Of a stretch of 60,000 nt of DNA, positions 13,113 through 26,235 are shown piece after piece. Positions within the stretch are counted from its first letter, which is position 1. Every line of letters starts with the position of its first letter. Location of the stretch: NCBI GenBank assembly GCA_950295325.1, contig OX485805.1, forward strand, positions 40,599,501 through 40,659,500, read 5' to 3'. The translations under genes were made by a program, and so were the position numbers. The notes under the pieces are model-generated. The model was given only the letters and a program-made list of their open reading frames with translations. It ran no database searches and was not told the DNA's origin. Source of the stretch: Polytrichum commune (taxonomy: Eukaryota > Streptophyta > Polytrichopsida > Polytrichales > Polytrichaceae).

Positions 13113-13413
13113 CACTAAATAGTCATATTGCTATGGGCCACAGTAATTTTCTAGAGCCCATGCTAATCCTCATAATGAGAGTTATTGTGGGCCACATTGA
13201 TCGTTTCCTTAAAAACATTAATGTGGATTACAATTGCATGTTGTGCTACTTTTGTCGTATAACCAATATTCAATGTGTTGATTGAGTCTTCATGAAGGCT
13301 AAGGAGGGAATCCCGGGTTTCGGACTCACATTAATTCCACCTGGACTAGAAAATTAGTGTGGCCCATGCTAATTATTTAAATGCTAATTTTTCACCCACA
13401 CTAATATTTAGTG
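13113..13413. mobile_element. Putative CACTA-like MITE (301 bp)
   Basis: The left end CACTAAATA and the complement of the right end CACTAAATA are identical. Imperfect inverted homology continues inside, both arms carrying ATGGGCCACA and AATTTTCTAG blocks. CACTA termini point to En/Spm-type elements. No convincing 3-bp target duplication is seen (flanks CTA and CAC), so class and exact ends are uncertain. It lies just past the 3' end of the DUF639 gene. Confidence 0.5.
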
Positions 13414-13479
13414 CACTTAGCGTCTTCATGAGGAGGCGGGTGGTAGTATACTCCGTACACAGCCAACACATCTGCCATA

Positions 13480-14218
13480 TTAGCAATCTGCTTGTGATCT
13501 GAATCCATTTCTTAAAGAAAAATTGCTACATATGGCCAACTTCAAATTTGAATAAAATAAAAAAATTGAACAAAAAAACGACATGACAGTATTGAATGTG
13601 CATTGAGCAGCCAACATGCAGGTACTTGTAAAACTAAAATAAAAACACTGATATGTATGGAGCTTCATAAATCTTGCAGCATTAAGTAATGCTGCAAAAG
13701 TTTCTTTGTTGACTTCCTCCAGCAACACATCCAAGCCTTGCCAGTGACAAAGACATCCAACCAGAATTTTTAGTGGACTAGAGCTGTCTTCTTAGATGAC
13801 AGAAAAGTTACTTCACTTGACATATATTAGATGCCAAGAAAATAATGTCTTGTTGAACATTTGGCAATTCAGTGTAGGTGCTATTCATCTTCAACACACT
13901 TTGAGGGCCGCTGTACAGAGCTACAAGTCGTAATTTCACTGTTGATCATCCTACAATCTGTCTAGTCTATTCTCTCCATAGATTACAATCTTCAAGCTAC
14001 ACAGTCACCAACTCGCGGGGATGTGAAACTCCTGAGTTTTTTCCCTGTTTCTGGCTCATATGGGTACCTAGGCCTCTTGCCAATCGGTTTGGGAGGCATC
14101 TATTGTACAGTAAAACTCGTCAGCAATTCACAAGGAAAGTGACTTCATGTACCTCTTTACCTGTCACGTACAAGAATATATGCACAATCTTGAAAGCGAA
14201 CGGAAAGCAAAGCAATGT
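13480..14218 (-). other. Probable 3' untranslated and downstream region of the DUF639 gene
   Basis: No further coding exon is needed after the TGA at 14219-14221. An 84-codon minus frame at 13480-13734 has no recognisable feature. The exact polyadenylation site is not identified. Confidence 0.4.
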
Positions 14219-17200
14219 CTATTTTGGAGAGTTCTCTCTCTCTTCAGGTTTCAAAAAGCGGACCGGGACAACTGGTATGCCATACCACCATTCGCTGATC
14301 CTCCGTGTGAAACGGCGAGTGCTTTCTGCCCTTGCTGGCATTTCGCTAGTAAAAATATTCAAGAAGGTTATCAACACCAACCAGCGAGTTGGAAGAATAA
14401 GCAAAGCTGCAGCCAATCCAAACAGCAACATCATCACCTGATTCGTAGCCTGCAAGTGATACCCCCAACCTTCATAAGGATCGACAATCACAGATATGAT
14501 GGCAGGTGTTCAGGAATACATACCAGTACTGCTAAATGAGGTCCAGAACCTTGATAAATGAGAAACCAATATGTCCATGTAAACCACATGCAGAACTGTT
14601 GAAGACTCCCACTCCCCAGTGATATTCAAGGCCAAATCACCTTTTCTGTTCAAGAATGATAAGACTACTAGAAGTTCAGTAAGAAACCTCGGGAAGTGCG
14701 GATAGGATCAAAGCACGTGTCTTGAGCAGAAAAATATTTCCAGCCTGGATCAGTGACTCCAATTGTGACAAAGCTTGCTGTAGTGCAAGCAACTGCTCAA
14801 CAGTACTCTGGTTGGGGGGTGTGGAAACAACAACTTCTTTGATTGGCTCGTTGTTGTTATTGCGCATATGCCGGACATATGCCATGTAGGCAGCCAGTAG
14901 TGCTAGTGCTGCAGGAGGTACATAGCTAAGCCAACCTCTGTAAAGGGTACACAGAAAACATTACATATCCATACAAAACTGCTTTCAAAATATGGAAAAG
15001 AAAAATATAATATTGGTTTCAAAAACCAACATGAATATGACCTCATTAGCTGTATGTTGTTCATTAGTTTCCCCACGATAAGCTGGTTTCAAAACGTTTT
15101 CATCAAACTAAAGTTTGTCCGAGAGGAGAGAAACATGATGAAAATGTAACAACTTCAAACTCCATTGTCTGGCCCAAGGAATAAAAGTCAGAGATTCGTT
15201 GCAAATTAGAGCAGAATATGTGAACACCTACTTGTAAATGACGTAGCAGCCGAAAGCACAGAACGTAAGAGACTTTGAAGGCTCCTCCCATGCAAATGCT
15301 GCTTGAAGCCAAGTAATTACCGCTAGCAGAGGCACCAGAAGCTCCTAGAAACAAATGGTCAGTGCAAACAGTAACAACAAACTCCACTCAGAGAACAGAG
15401 ACCAAAATTCAATGATTGCACATATTACTTCCTGTCGCACAGAAACAATTATCATTCTCTTGAGGTGAACCTACCTTCATTACAGCAACATTTGTGCCAA
15501 TGCCCTCGACCTTCACTCCTTCTATGGTAGCTTGGGCTAGCAAAACTTTCTTGGTATTATCTCGTGATTGCACGATTGCCTTCTCTAAGGGGGTGATTTC
15601 ACCAATCAGAATTTCACCAATTGGCACTGGTGATTCCTTAGATTTCTCAATTCCCTTGGGAGATTTAGGTCCGAAGCTAGCTACAACAGCTGCAGCTGAG
15701 CTAGCATAGACTTTGCTGCCCTGATAAGTTTCTCCATCCACTTTCCCATCAACATGTCCAGTATTGCGAAGCAGGTTTGCTAACTCTGCAAGTATGAGAT
15801 CTCCTCCAGGCATTTCTGCTCCCAGAGAATATGTGAGTAGACTTTCTGGTCTTGGTGGCAAAACATGAAAGGTTTCTTTGGTGGCCCTTAATCGAGCAAT
15901 TCCCAGAACTGCTTTTGCTAGAGCTTCCGCTTTTCCAACACCTTCCAATTGATATGTGCGGATAAATTGATGGGCAGCCACTACTTCCCGAATAATTGCT
16001 AACCAGTAGTCACGACGCGTGCGCCCTGTGAGCTCTGGAAACTCTAGCACTACAGGGTCCACCCTGTGATAGCACAGCCAAAACAATTAATGATCAACTG
16101 CACATTTGTTCACAGGTCAAGAGCCCTGACAAAAGCACTCTGCAGTGACTGACCACCCCAGATGCTGTAACAGCAAAAAACCTTTTTGTTGTTCATGTTC
16201 TTTTGAGACTGCTCCAAACAATACAATAAATTTCACAATGCAAGAGAATCTTCAAAAATCCTCAGGTATGTTGATTGATTGATTGAACACAAGACGATGT
16301 ATGTTGGAGTAAAATAAGGGCTTACGTGACACTTGATTTATACATAACAGCTTTGTCAAAAAGCCGTGCACCCCAAGGGCCAGTTAAGTCGGGCTTCACC
16401 ACATGTTTTAAATCTGCTGAGAGATCAAATTTCTTGGGCTTGTCATAAGAGACAACCCCTGTAGCTTCGAAGTAAAATGCATGATCTGTTAGACTCAATC
16501 GTCCTGCAAAATTTGCGCAGAGGTACATAAGTAAACCTGGCAGCAAGGCGATTCTTTTTCTAGATGGTGTAAAAAGGGCCAACACACTGTGGTGGCTAAT
16601 TCTACTGTCAAGGATAAGGTGATTATGAATAGCACATAACCAGGGCCCTCATGTGTTATAGGATCTCCTCATGGCACTTGATATCAAGTATCATAGGAAG
16701 TATCAAGTTTGGTTCTTCATGATACATCTGGAATGCAACCTAGTAGGAGCATTCTATTGACTAGGAAAAAGCCAAAAGGAAAGGAACCGAATTCGTTACC
16801 CATATGCCATTGATGACCAGGTCCTATGAGCTATGGATTCTCAAAGGATGCTCTCTCTGGTCTTTCCAAGCACATATTTCTTCTCATTCAACAAGACATT
16901 TACACCTTCTGCTTTCGTACAAACATGCCAATATCTAAAATTCCACTAATGAGAGGAGACATGCTAATATAGGAGGGTGCAGTAGCCCCACAAAACAATG
17001 TGGTCATTTACGTGCTTTACAATGTTGTCGAATAAGGTTACCGTAGTGCTCAAAATCACCAGAAAAGAGGAATCAGCGCAAGCATTGCTTCAGCAGCTAA
17101 CACATCTACATTAAGTACCAGCTCACTTCATCTTATGAACAAAGTTGTACATTCTTCTAGAAAACAGGTGGCAAGCTATGTCAAACTTACCAGGCCAAGT

Positions 17201-19351
17201 TGATACACCAACATGTTGAAGGACAGGCTGTGTCGTGGCAGTCCCATCTATATCAATCACTGTTTCACCTTTTCCTAAATGCAGAGCTTTGAGAAGCGAT
17301 GGTGTAAGTTGGTTCTTTATACTCTTGATTGACCTGATAAATAGATTTCAAGGAATGATTTGAGTGACAGCAGATTGACATGAATCATATTTTTCAATAT
17401 GATGGCCCAAACAACATCCTTCTGAGAGCCTAGAAACCTACTTCCAATTTATTTTTTACAAAGCTGCAACCTCCACAAGTTGCAAATGTTCCTGGAAACT
17501 TTGGCATGAAACTTTTAACAAGCCATGAAAACATCTTTGCACACAAACTCCAGAGTAACTACCTTAAGATGATTCAATGCAACTTGCAGAAGTCTAGGTT
17601 CCTTTTAAATCATTGCAAAAGACTGAAGAATTTCTTAAATAAGACATCAATGATCAGAAACATATTTACAATGTTGCTCATCATTGTCAAAATTTTAAAT
17701 TTCCCCACCACCTTAACAAGACTTCAAAGCTATGAAATCTGACATATTCAATGATTCATTATCTGACATCACACAACTTGACAAATCTCACAGCCGAATT
17801 CCCCTTTGCAAGTTACCACCTCGAAGGCATCATTTAACTTAGAGGCCTCAAAAGTGGGTCCCGCAGATATTTTCAGGGACAATGCTTCAATTATTAATAC
17901 ATTTGTAGATACTTATCTGATATAATCAGATTATAGGCTGCTGTGAGACTCACTTGTCCAGCTCAGAAACATATTTATCATAGATAGGGAACGGGAGGCG
18001 GCCTCCAGTAGTTGCTGTAAGAGATTCAAATTGGCTGTGGACGGTAATGGCATCTGCAACGGTGGGAATAGCAGGTGCTATCCGTGCAAAAGCATCAAGT
18101 CCCACAGTGCTTTCCACATCCACCTGAATGCAACACAGAATCCAATATCAGCAAAATAAACATCAAGAGGTCTACATTGTCATAATGAAACTTCTGAAAT
18201 ACTGTTAGGTGCTAGCAGTAACTACTATCAATCATTAGAGGCTGATGTTAGCAGAAAACAAGGGTTGGGGATGGAACTTGGACCATCATGGGCATCAAGT
18301 CAGAATAGAAAAGTGCTGCATCTTCCTCATCCTTCGCCCGAGAGTCCCTACTCGACGATTCAGGTTCGCTCTGTCACGCACAGGAAACAAGGGGGTGGGA
18401 TATTAGCAATCCCGTTATGAATCACCAATATCCCAACCCCTTGGCTGCTATCTAGCTTTAGCTTTTAAATACAAGCACCTGCCAGGATAAAGACCTACTC
18501 CCTATCTAACACCTTTTAACTACTTCCCCTCCAACCCCCACCAAGAAGAGACACCCCATGTACAAAGCATGTGGAGCACTATGTGCTCCCTAAAAGCCAG
18601 TCCCTAGACCCTACCATAAACTTTGGCATTGATTTTAACATTTCTAGGCAGCAACTCAAGCAAATGCTGCCACAAAGTACACTGTTGAGAAGCCCGACCT
18701 TTACAACAGGCCTGTTGGTTGCACCTGGAGCCTCCCAAGCAAGCATCATGTCAAAGGACAGGCGTCGAAACTCTTTATCACTCAAATGATCAGTCACTTG
18801 AGCAGCCACCGACAGGGCACGGAAACAACTATACTCAAGGAGGTGACGTGCATATTTTGATGGATGCTTAGCTGACACTGGTGCCTCTTCCTCAAAATGT
18901 CTCTGGAGCTCTTCTGGGTGCAACAATAATATCCTGACAAACCCACCAACCATACTAGCTTGATGAGCAATCCCATTGTCAGGATTAAATTTGGAAACAG
19001 TAAGGACTACAATAGAGAACCCCAAAACACAACACATCTAAAACTACATGCTTGTTGGAAAATAACAAAGCATTATAAGCTCAGATGCTCTAATTCCCCA
19101 ATCAACACATGGACAATGAAGGACATAAAGTGATGAATACATGTCAAGTGAGAGATGTCATACCTTGCGCAATGCCCAACCACAACATTGGCGAGTGAAG
19201 AGAGCTCTTTTATCCACTTTCGAGTTCCTGAGGGATTGCGCTCTAATTGAGGCTTCTCGGCAACAGATTTTCCTCCAAAAAACTCCTTTAAAGTGGTGTC
19301 TCCCATAATCAGAGAGTCTATCATACTCTTCCCTCTGGTCAACATAGCCAT
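14219..19351 (-). CDS. DUF639 family protein, 698 aa, nine coding exons
   Basis: Plant protein of unknown function. Exons with GT..AG borders (minus): 19351-19164, 18933-18699, 18123-17954, 17333-17191, 16503-16326, 16063-15475, 15344-15232, 14937-14688, 14449-14219. Phases agree at every junction, giving 698 codons plus TGA with no internal stop, close to what I recall for plant DUF639 proteins (about 690-700 residues). Family-like blocks include KWIKELSSLANVVV (about residues 46-59), LLEYSCFRALSVAAQVTDHL in exon 2 and TATTGGRLPFPIYDKYVSEL in exon 3. The C-terminal quarter is hydrophobic: exon 7 starts ELLVPLLAVITWLQ, exon 8 has PPAALALLAAYMAYV, exon 9 has MMLLFGLAAALLILP and LVLITFLNIF. This suggests a membrane anchor; the protein ends basic (ENSPK). 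The chosen start is the first Met in the exon. An in-frame extension through the leader exon is possible. Biochemical role unknown. Confidence 0.9.
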
Positions 19352-19394
19352 GACTACCAGATCACCTGTACTTCTCTGTACTGGACACGCAATA

Positions 19395-20850
19395 CCTGAA
19401 ATACAAAGACACAACATACAGAATCAAGGATTCATTTCTGCTTTACATACTGAAGAAAACCAATAAGGCACTACACTCTCCTTCATGAACAGCGAGCATT
19501 CAAAATATTGGAAGACCTAAAAAATTTACGTCCCTTGAGCACACCTTTATTGCGAGCAGGACAGCAGCAGATTCCAAGATTCCAAGATTCCAAGGGCGAG
19601 AGGACAAGACTCACGCCGTGAAATTACCAGTATCTAACCCATCCAATTTTCTAGAGCAGAGACAAAAACATCAACCTGACTAGAAAATCGAATCATAACA
19701 TGCATTCAAATTGACAAACTCCTAATTGACAAATTGACATAACATGCACCAGTCACTGCAACTCCTAATCCAGCCAGAGCTGTACCACAAGGACGAAGAC
19801 CTAACATTGGGGTCGAGTAGTAAACCGAAATTAATGAATCATCATCGTGAGTGCTGCTGCTGCTGCAAGACCTCTCTTGCATTGTATAATCCAGGCCACT
19901 ACTACCACATTAATTCATCTGTGTCCAGTGGTAACGCACCAGACACAAAATTCTCAACGCCAGGAGACCAAACCGAAATTCAGAACCCTGATGTGGTGGA
20001 TGGCCATAGAACTCCCAGAGTCGGAGAACAATTTCAACCAATTTCACAGCCGAAGCAGAGACAAAGTACACACACACACACACACACAATTCTCAAAATC
20101 TCCAATGAAGTTGAATTCAATACCAAAATGGAACGGATGACAAAGAGGAAGTTAAACAGCCGTCCCCTCCGATGTCCACCTATCTTTCACCTCTCTGGAC
20201 CATCACAAATGCACTGCTCTCATGCGCCCGCCTATGTGCACCACCATCCTAACCCTAACGTCTGAATAGCTCTAAAATTCGGCAAAGTGATGATCACGCC
20301 AAAAGTATCGTCGCTCACAAGGCACGGCAGCGAAATCTTCAAAACCTTCAAACCCCAAACCACGACCCGGAGAGCTACACCAGGAGCTCCATGACGGAAC
20401 GGCCACACGAATTGCTCGAACCAGTAAGTAAGTAGTAGCCCTAGGGATGAAGACGCCGCAATGCTAACCTGTTATGTCCAACTCCACCACTCCTTCGCGC
20501 CCCGCAGCCGCACCCTGTCTCCTGCCATCACCGCTGACGCAAACGCGAGGTTCTCCGGCCCCGATGCACCATTTGAGCTGCGGCGGGGGTCGTTGGGACG
20601 GGGATTTCGAGGAGCATCGGCAGGCGGGGGGAGGGAGGCGGAATCGAATAAGGAAGAGGAAGAGGGAAGGGGATGGGGATGCGAGGGGGCGAGCAATGCG
20701 AGCGACGGAGGGTTCCGTCCGGCATGCCATCGGGCCGGAGGGGATGGGCATGGCGAGCGAGGAGGGGAGGTCGAGGGGCCCGCCATAGCTGGCTGGCTCT
20801 CACTGCTTCAGTCAAAGATGCCACGTGTCGTGCCACGTAGACCGGTCGTC
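19395..20850 (-). promoter_or_regulatory. GC-rich leader exon and first intron of the DUF639 gene
   Basis: A GC-rich island at about 20.47-20.85 kb ends with a good donor (AACAG then GTTAGC; exon end 20469). The next acceptor (TTTCAG then GTATTG) opens the first coding exon at 19395. The ~1.07-kb intron contains a (CA)10 tract (20069-20088). This looks like a CpG-rich promoter and first exon. Its frame from an ATG at 20751 reads through the splice into the coding exon, adding about 112 Ser/Pro/Arg-rich residues before the assigned Met, so either an untranslated leader or an alternative N-terminus is possible. Confidence 0.55.
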
Positions 20851-20950
20851 ACGACGGTCGCGACGCCGGATAAACTTGCTGACCCGACTGTTGACCTTAA
20901 TTTTAGCAGCTTTGCACTCTATCTCGTGTCCCCTAGGCGGCTATAGGTAC

Positions 20951-23900
20951 TCTTTCTATGGTAATAGATAAGGTCCTTGGGACCGGGACATTAAGCGGAT
21001 ACGGGCTCCCGCCCATCTTGTGCGAAACTACAAACCATTAGATCATGAACTAGATCAACGGTTTAGAGTCTGTTACGCATGAAACTCTTGTCATAATCTG
21101 TTGTTGGATGATTGTAGCCTTGTCTCCAAGGAACGAGTGTACAGGTTGTTTCGCCCCAACCACAACACCTTGTGTATGGAGCATGGATTTCTTGCAACCT
21201 TAATGAGGTAGAGGGTGCTGAAACCAACACTCCACCCAAAATCAACACCTATAAACGTCTCCCAATCGCCAACACTCTACTACCTTGACCCGTTCGTTTT
21301 CCATGGTGTAGGAGTGCCCGGGCTCATGGAGTGGCAATTTTAGGTGCCATTAGTGATGCCACCTCGTAAGGTAGATAATGAAAAACAATGATAATAAGCT
21401 AACTCAGCCAGAAAGCATGGCTTGAAATTTGTGCAATGAATTTCAAAGACGAAGTAGAGGAAATGATGAGGAATGCAAGTTGTTTCATAATTTTGTTCTT
21501 TGTAAATAATTAGTCATAATTTCCCAAAGAGGCAAGTAAGTCAAACCCCATCTTTGTACACCAGAGTCTCCCTACTCTAAAATATCCTACTTTGTATACG
21601 AATGCACACAAAATGGTTAACTCAATGGCACCCAAAAGTGATTACAAGTGGTGTGAAACAACACATGTCCGGTCAATCACAACATCCTTTTTGGACCACC
21701 ACTAATCTATTCAGTCATTTTGGGTACACACAGTAATCATTCTACCCCTAGTCTAGTGCACCAATAGTGGTTATTCACTGTTTTTTGTTTTTCTACCTTA
21801 CCAGCCTCCACTACCTCCATGTACGCTAGGTAACGGGCTCCACTTTGTCCCAGGTGGGGTCAAGGTGGCTTTAGGGTGGCTTGTCGGTGCCTATTATAGC
21901 CGTCTTATTCACAAGGGAAGACAATTATAGCCATTCTATTCACAAAGCCAAGGAGGCAGGCCCACAAAGCACAAAGGGGCTTAGTCATGGGCACAAAGGG
22001 GATTGGCACCCGGGATGCAAGGTGACAATTTTGCAACTAAACCAGATGAGATTACAGAAGTGGCCATGTGACTTTGTACATCATTACTAGATTGATTTTA
22101 GGAAACTAGTAATTTGACTTTGAATATTCATCAAATATTAAATCGAAGCTTTTTTTGGGTCTTAATACATACGTTTAGTCCAAAGGCTAACATGATTTTA
22201 TTTTTGTAAATGTCAACCACATAGACATATGTATGTGCAATAGCGTAAAGTGTTGGGTTAAGCACCCTCTAGTTTGTGTGTGGCTCCGGCTCCCTCTTTG
22301 AACATCGAGCCAACGCCCTTTGTGGGACCTTGTGGGATGGTTGATGGCCAAACATAGATACATGTAGCCGAAAATAACAAGGACGTGACGTATTGTACTA
22401 GACCTTAACTCGCTAGAGAGGGGGATGATGATTGGAGGACAAGACATTTGACAAATAGATTGTAGGTGTAGAGTAGAGTAGAGGTGCCCATAACCAATCA
22501 CTTAAGAGATTTTGTGCCAGATCTAGAGAAATATATGCGGTGCAAAATTTCCCCATGTAAGTTAGGAAGTTAAAAATCAAGAGGATTACATTTTTTTTTG
22601 GTAATTTCACTCTTTAAATTGAAATTACTATGAATTTTTAGAGCTAAAGTTAACCCAAACACATTACCAATGTCAGATGTTTATTATAACCACTCGTTCC
22701 TCCTCTCTTTAGCACTCAAAACCAAGACATGTGTCATGACACTATTGGTTTCGCGCTGATCGAAATCCAGTCCTTGCATGATTGAAATTCCGGTACCCTA
22801 TAAATTGCCGATGGGGTCTTGATCGTGAATAGATGTTTGTACTATGAAACCCAAGTGAAAGGAAACCACCGAAGATATATGAAGCCCTCACTCTCGTCCA
22901 CCAAGATTGAAAAACCAAGGAAAAGGGCATGGTTGCAACGTTATATCAATGATTAAAATTAAAAATTAAAGAAAAAACAAAGAAACAAAACAAAACAAGA
23001 ACTAGTGCGCACTCCTTTCAAGAGGGGCTAGGATACATGCCATTGGACAATCTTACATGTACATTTTGTAAAGGGCCTTGTGTAGACCCCAAGATTTGTC
23101 AAAGTGTTCAAGGTACCAACCTTCACATGTAGGCATAGCTTTAGCAATACGGATGGGTGTTAGCCCCAAGCCAAACGGCCATGTTCTTCAAGTGGTTCTA
23201 AACAATAATCTTGAGTTGGCGATGGGCCAAGTTTTGTGATTGAGAACTTTGTCAAACCCACAAAGTCATATGACTTTAAGTGCAATACCACGTATGTGAT
23301 GCCAAATATCCTTAACCTTGTGTGAGGAGGTGTTGAGGATAGAAGGGATTTGTCTCCAAAAACTATTTACTCTGTTGCACTATTTTTTATCGCTTCATAT
23401 CTAAGTAGGTTTCCAAGCAAAGTATTTTGTGTTTTGCAATGTCCACATTAATTTACTACACATCTATTTCTGTGTGGCATCAAAAATGGTGTTTCATTTG
23501 TAATCATAGGGGGTCTAGATAGTTTGTCATGTAGCATTGAGTGTCATGTGACACCCTCTTTAACTGTCACTTCATAACTGCAAGACATTGAATTGATGAA
23601 TAGTGTGGGGCACACCAAATTGTATTATATTTAGCATACTTCAATATGATTCATATGTAGAAATTATGTCTATAATAGAAAGTCATAACATCATGTGATT
23701 TCAAATCGTGAGTGGCATTAAATACCACTAACAATTTAGATGCTTGGCTCTTTGAGTTGGGCCCAATTGAGTCGTATCCAAGATGAGAACACAATGGACT
23801 TATACTATGGCACTGAGGCCTTAAAGCAACACTTTGAAAAAAAAAATCTATTACATGAATGTTAAGTAGCTTGGTTAATTTTCAAATCAAATCCATAGGT

Positions 23901-24552
23901 TAGCAAATCTATGTAGAGTCTACAAAATAAATAAATCATATGCAACCTACACAATTTTGCAAAGTTGTCTTAAGGAAATAACCTCTTACTCTCCACTGGG
24001 GGGGGGGAGGTCTATTGATGTTGGATTACTAAGTGGGAATCACCACAAAGCCAACCTCATTACGTGTGAGGATCTTTTATTAAATGAAGGTGTTGTCCCC
24101 CCTTTTGTGAATCACTTCTTACACTGCCTCGTTGAGTGAAGAGATCCTTGAATAACCATTGTGATATGCCAAAGTTGGTGCTCCTTTGAAAGCGTTCTTG
24201 CACCTTTCTCACATCGTTGTTATGAATGATTGAAGTGGTGTTATTTTAAACTTGAAGATGCATATGAATAATCGCTTGTAACAATGACTTTCTCAATGGC
24301 ACCTTTGCACTCGCTTGTTGACATCTTAAGGATTCAAAATAGGTGTCACCAAAAGGAAGGTGTCACTTTAAGGCCTCGGCACCTTAGATGTAAGTTATTA
24401 TTATTTTTAGTTAGAGGACATTCACGTGAATAATGGGGTGGGTTGTGATGGGTTTGATGGGGCCCGGGTGGGGTCAACATATATAGTGTACCCTCTTTAA
24501 TGTTACACGTATGGTCACACAAAAGAGTTTTACATTATCCAAATATTGTGTT
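20951..24552. other. Intergenic DNA, nothing recognised
   Basis: AT-rich with short random frames only. It holds a 27-bp sequence (23066-23092, containing AAAGGGCCTTGTGTAGACCC) that recurs exactly at 43209-43235, and a run of about 10 G near 24000. No gene or delimited element was found. Confidence 0.5.
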
Positions 24553-24595
24553 CTTGATAGTATGACATTTTGGCCTCAAATGTCATATTATCAAG
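24553..24595. repeat. Hairpin, 18-bp stem
   Basis: CTTGATAGTATGACATTT (24553-24570) pairs with AAATGTCATATTATCAAG (24578-24595) at 17 of 18 positions around a 7-base loop. It may be the remnant of a fold-back element or a small hairpin transcript; nothing decides between these. Confidence 0.7.
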
Positions 24596-26084
24596 GTTTT
24601 TCAAGGATATTGCCTATTTCAATGTAAAATGTCATTTTATATATACAAAGAAGATTCATAAGTATGAATTAAGTTTTTTGTGGAAGATTTATGCTTACAA
24701 TGTTATATAGTATGGAGTTAAAGTGTGTATGTGTGTGTCTACATCATATTACACAATATGACAGTAAGAATCTATTGTCTTTTAATGAAATTTCTAGATG
24801 TTGGAAATTGACATCTTGTTCGATTTATCCATAAAAGATTGCATGTTCATCACATATGCAAATTGAAAACTCCGAAGAATGCTCCACTGCAAAAAAAAAA
24901 AAATGGTAGTAATTGCACATACTCATGGCCTTGAGGACGCTTGACTATTGGTGTTGGTTGGTCATCCACATCTTTTTCCCTCCATCGGCTCTTCATTCAT
25001 CTCTAAACTCAAATGGACTTCTCTACCCCCCTGCCAAATACACCAACTCGACCATGCCTTCAACACATCCCTCCCATCACACCATTGAAGACTAAACCTA
25101 GGGTTGTGAGATTGATCTTAGCAGGTGCAATCCATCAATTGATTGCAAGATTCCAAGGATTTATACCCAATCATCTGAATCATTAGCAATTATCGCTCCC
25201 ATATCCCAGCTCCGAATATGAACCTAATTTGGATAGGAGAGGAGTCTTTGTACTCCAAACCCCTAACCCAACTCAATTCTCTTCAAATATCATACACTAC
25301 CTCACCACAGAAACTCCTACAGGTTTCTGAAGAATTTCACCACAATTGGACAAATCCTAGTGTGGGTCCCATCCCTGTCCCATCACTTATGCACACTTAT
25401 GACCTCTACTGTGTGACATATTGGGCCTTAAAAATTGTAATATGGAGGTAAATTAACACTACAAAGTTTGGTCAATGGGAAATGCATCATATAGTGAGTA
25501 TCATATTATGAAGGTGAGAATGTATTAGGGTTTTAAACAAATATATTCATCTCTAGATCCATATTCAAACATCTAAAAATTATCCCCTAGACATGGTATG
25601 ATTCTAGGCTATTTTTGCTGGTTTTGATTTTCATTCCAATAAACATTTATTATAATGTTTCCTTTCAATCAATTTTGAAGCTGCTCCATGCCAATTGTTA
25701 TTGATTGACACTATTTATAGATATTCATAAAATTACTCTTTGAATCCTCTTTTTGTAGGTTAGTTTTATTTACATGTATAGCAAAGTGTAACTTTGTACT
25801 TTATATAGTTCAACTAGTGTGGGCTTTCATTTTGGAGTCACATTGTAAAGACTTATCCTCACATGCAAATTGTGCAAGGTAGGTGGAGTAAACATTGGGA
25901 AATTTATAGTTTGTTTTTTTAGTTGATGTGATTCAAATTAAAATAGCATTAGAGGCACAAATTAGTCTAGCAAGAGGCATGATGGGATGATTTAACCACA
26001 AGTTCTACTACACCAATTTGACTTCGATAAACTTAGCAGGGCTTCATCTCAAAGAGTGAGACATGTTGGTCCAAGATGACCCTA
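24596..26084. other. Intergenic DNA, nothing recognised
   Basis: AT-rich sequence with an A12-13 run near 24890 and unremarkable short frames (for example 24913-25095 and 25218-25451) lacking known motifs. Confidence 0.5.
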
Positions 26085-26235
26085 AACTATTGAATGATAG
26101 TGGAGAGGTATCCAAACTGAACGAAGTGGTTGGCAATTCGATTCCCGGCTGTGAAATTGTCTCTCTATTTGACGGAAAACTAAGCAGGTGGTCAAGCGCC
26201 TCATGTGTTCCAAAAAACAAAGAGTGAGACATTAA
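26085..26235 (+). mobile_element. SINE family B copy, tRNA-derived (plus)
   Basis: Contains an A box TAGTGGAGAGG (26098-26108), fitting the polymerase III consensus, and a B box AATTCGATTCC (26135-26145) 26 bp later. Downstream sequence (TTTGACGGAAAAC, CAGGTGGTCAAGCGCC) matches the inverted copy at 3.87-4.04 kb. Two dispersed copies with pol III boxes support a SINE. Ends are approximate. Confidence 0.65.

Noticed and set aside
19744-20265. 173-codon plus-strand frame
   Set aside because: It lies inside the first intron of the minus-strand DUF639 gene, contains a (CA)n tract and has no recognisable motif.
20461-20946. 161-codon plus-strand frame and several overlapping minus frames in the GC-rich block
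   Set aside because: All six frames are open in GC-rich DNA. The region fits the leader exon and promoter of the DUF639 gene better than a separate gene.
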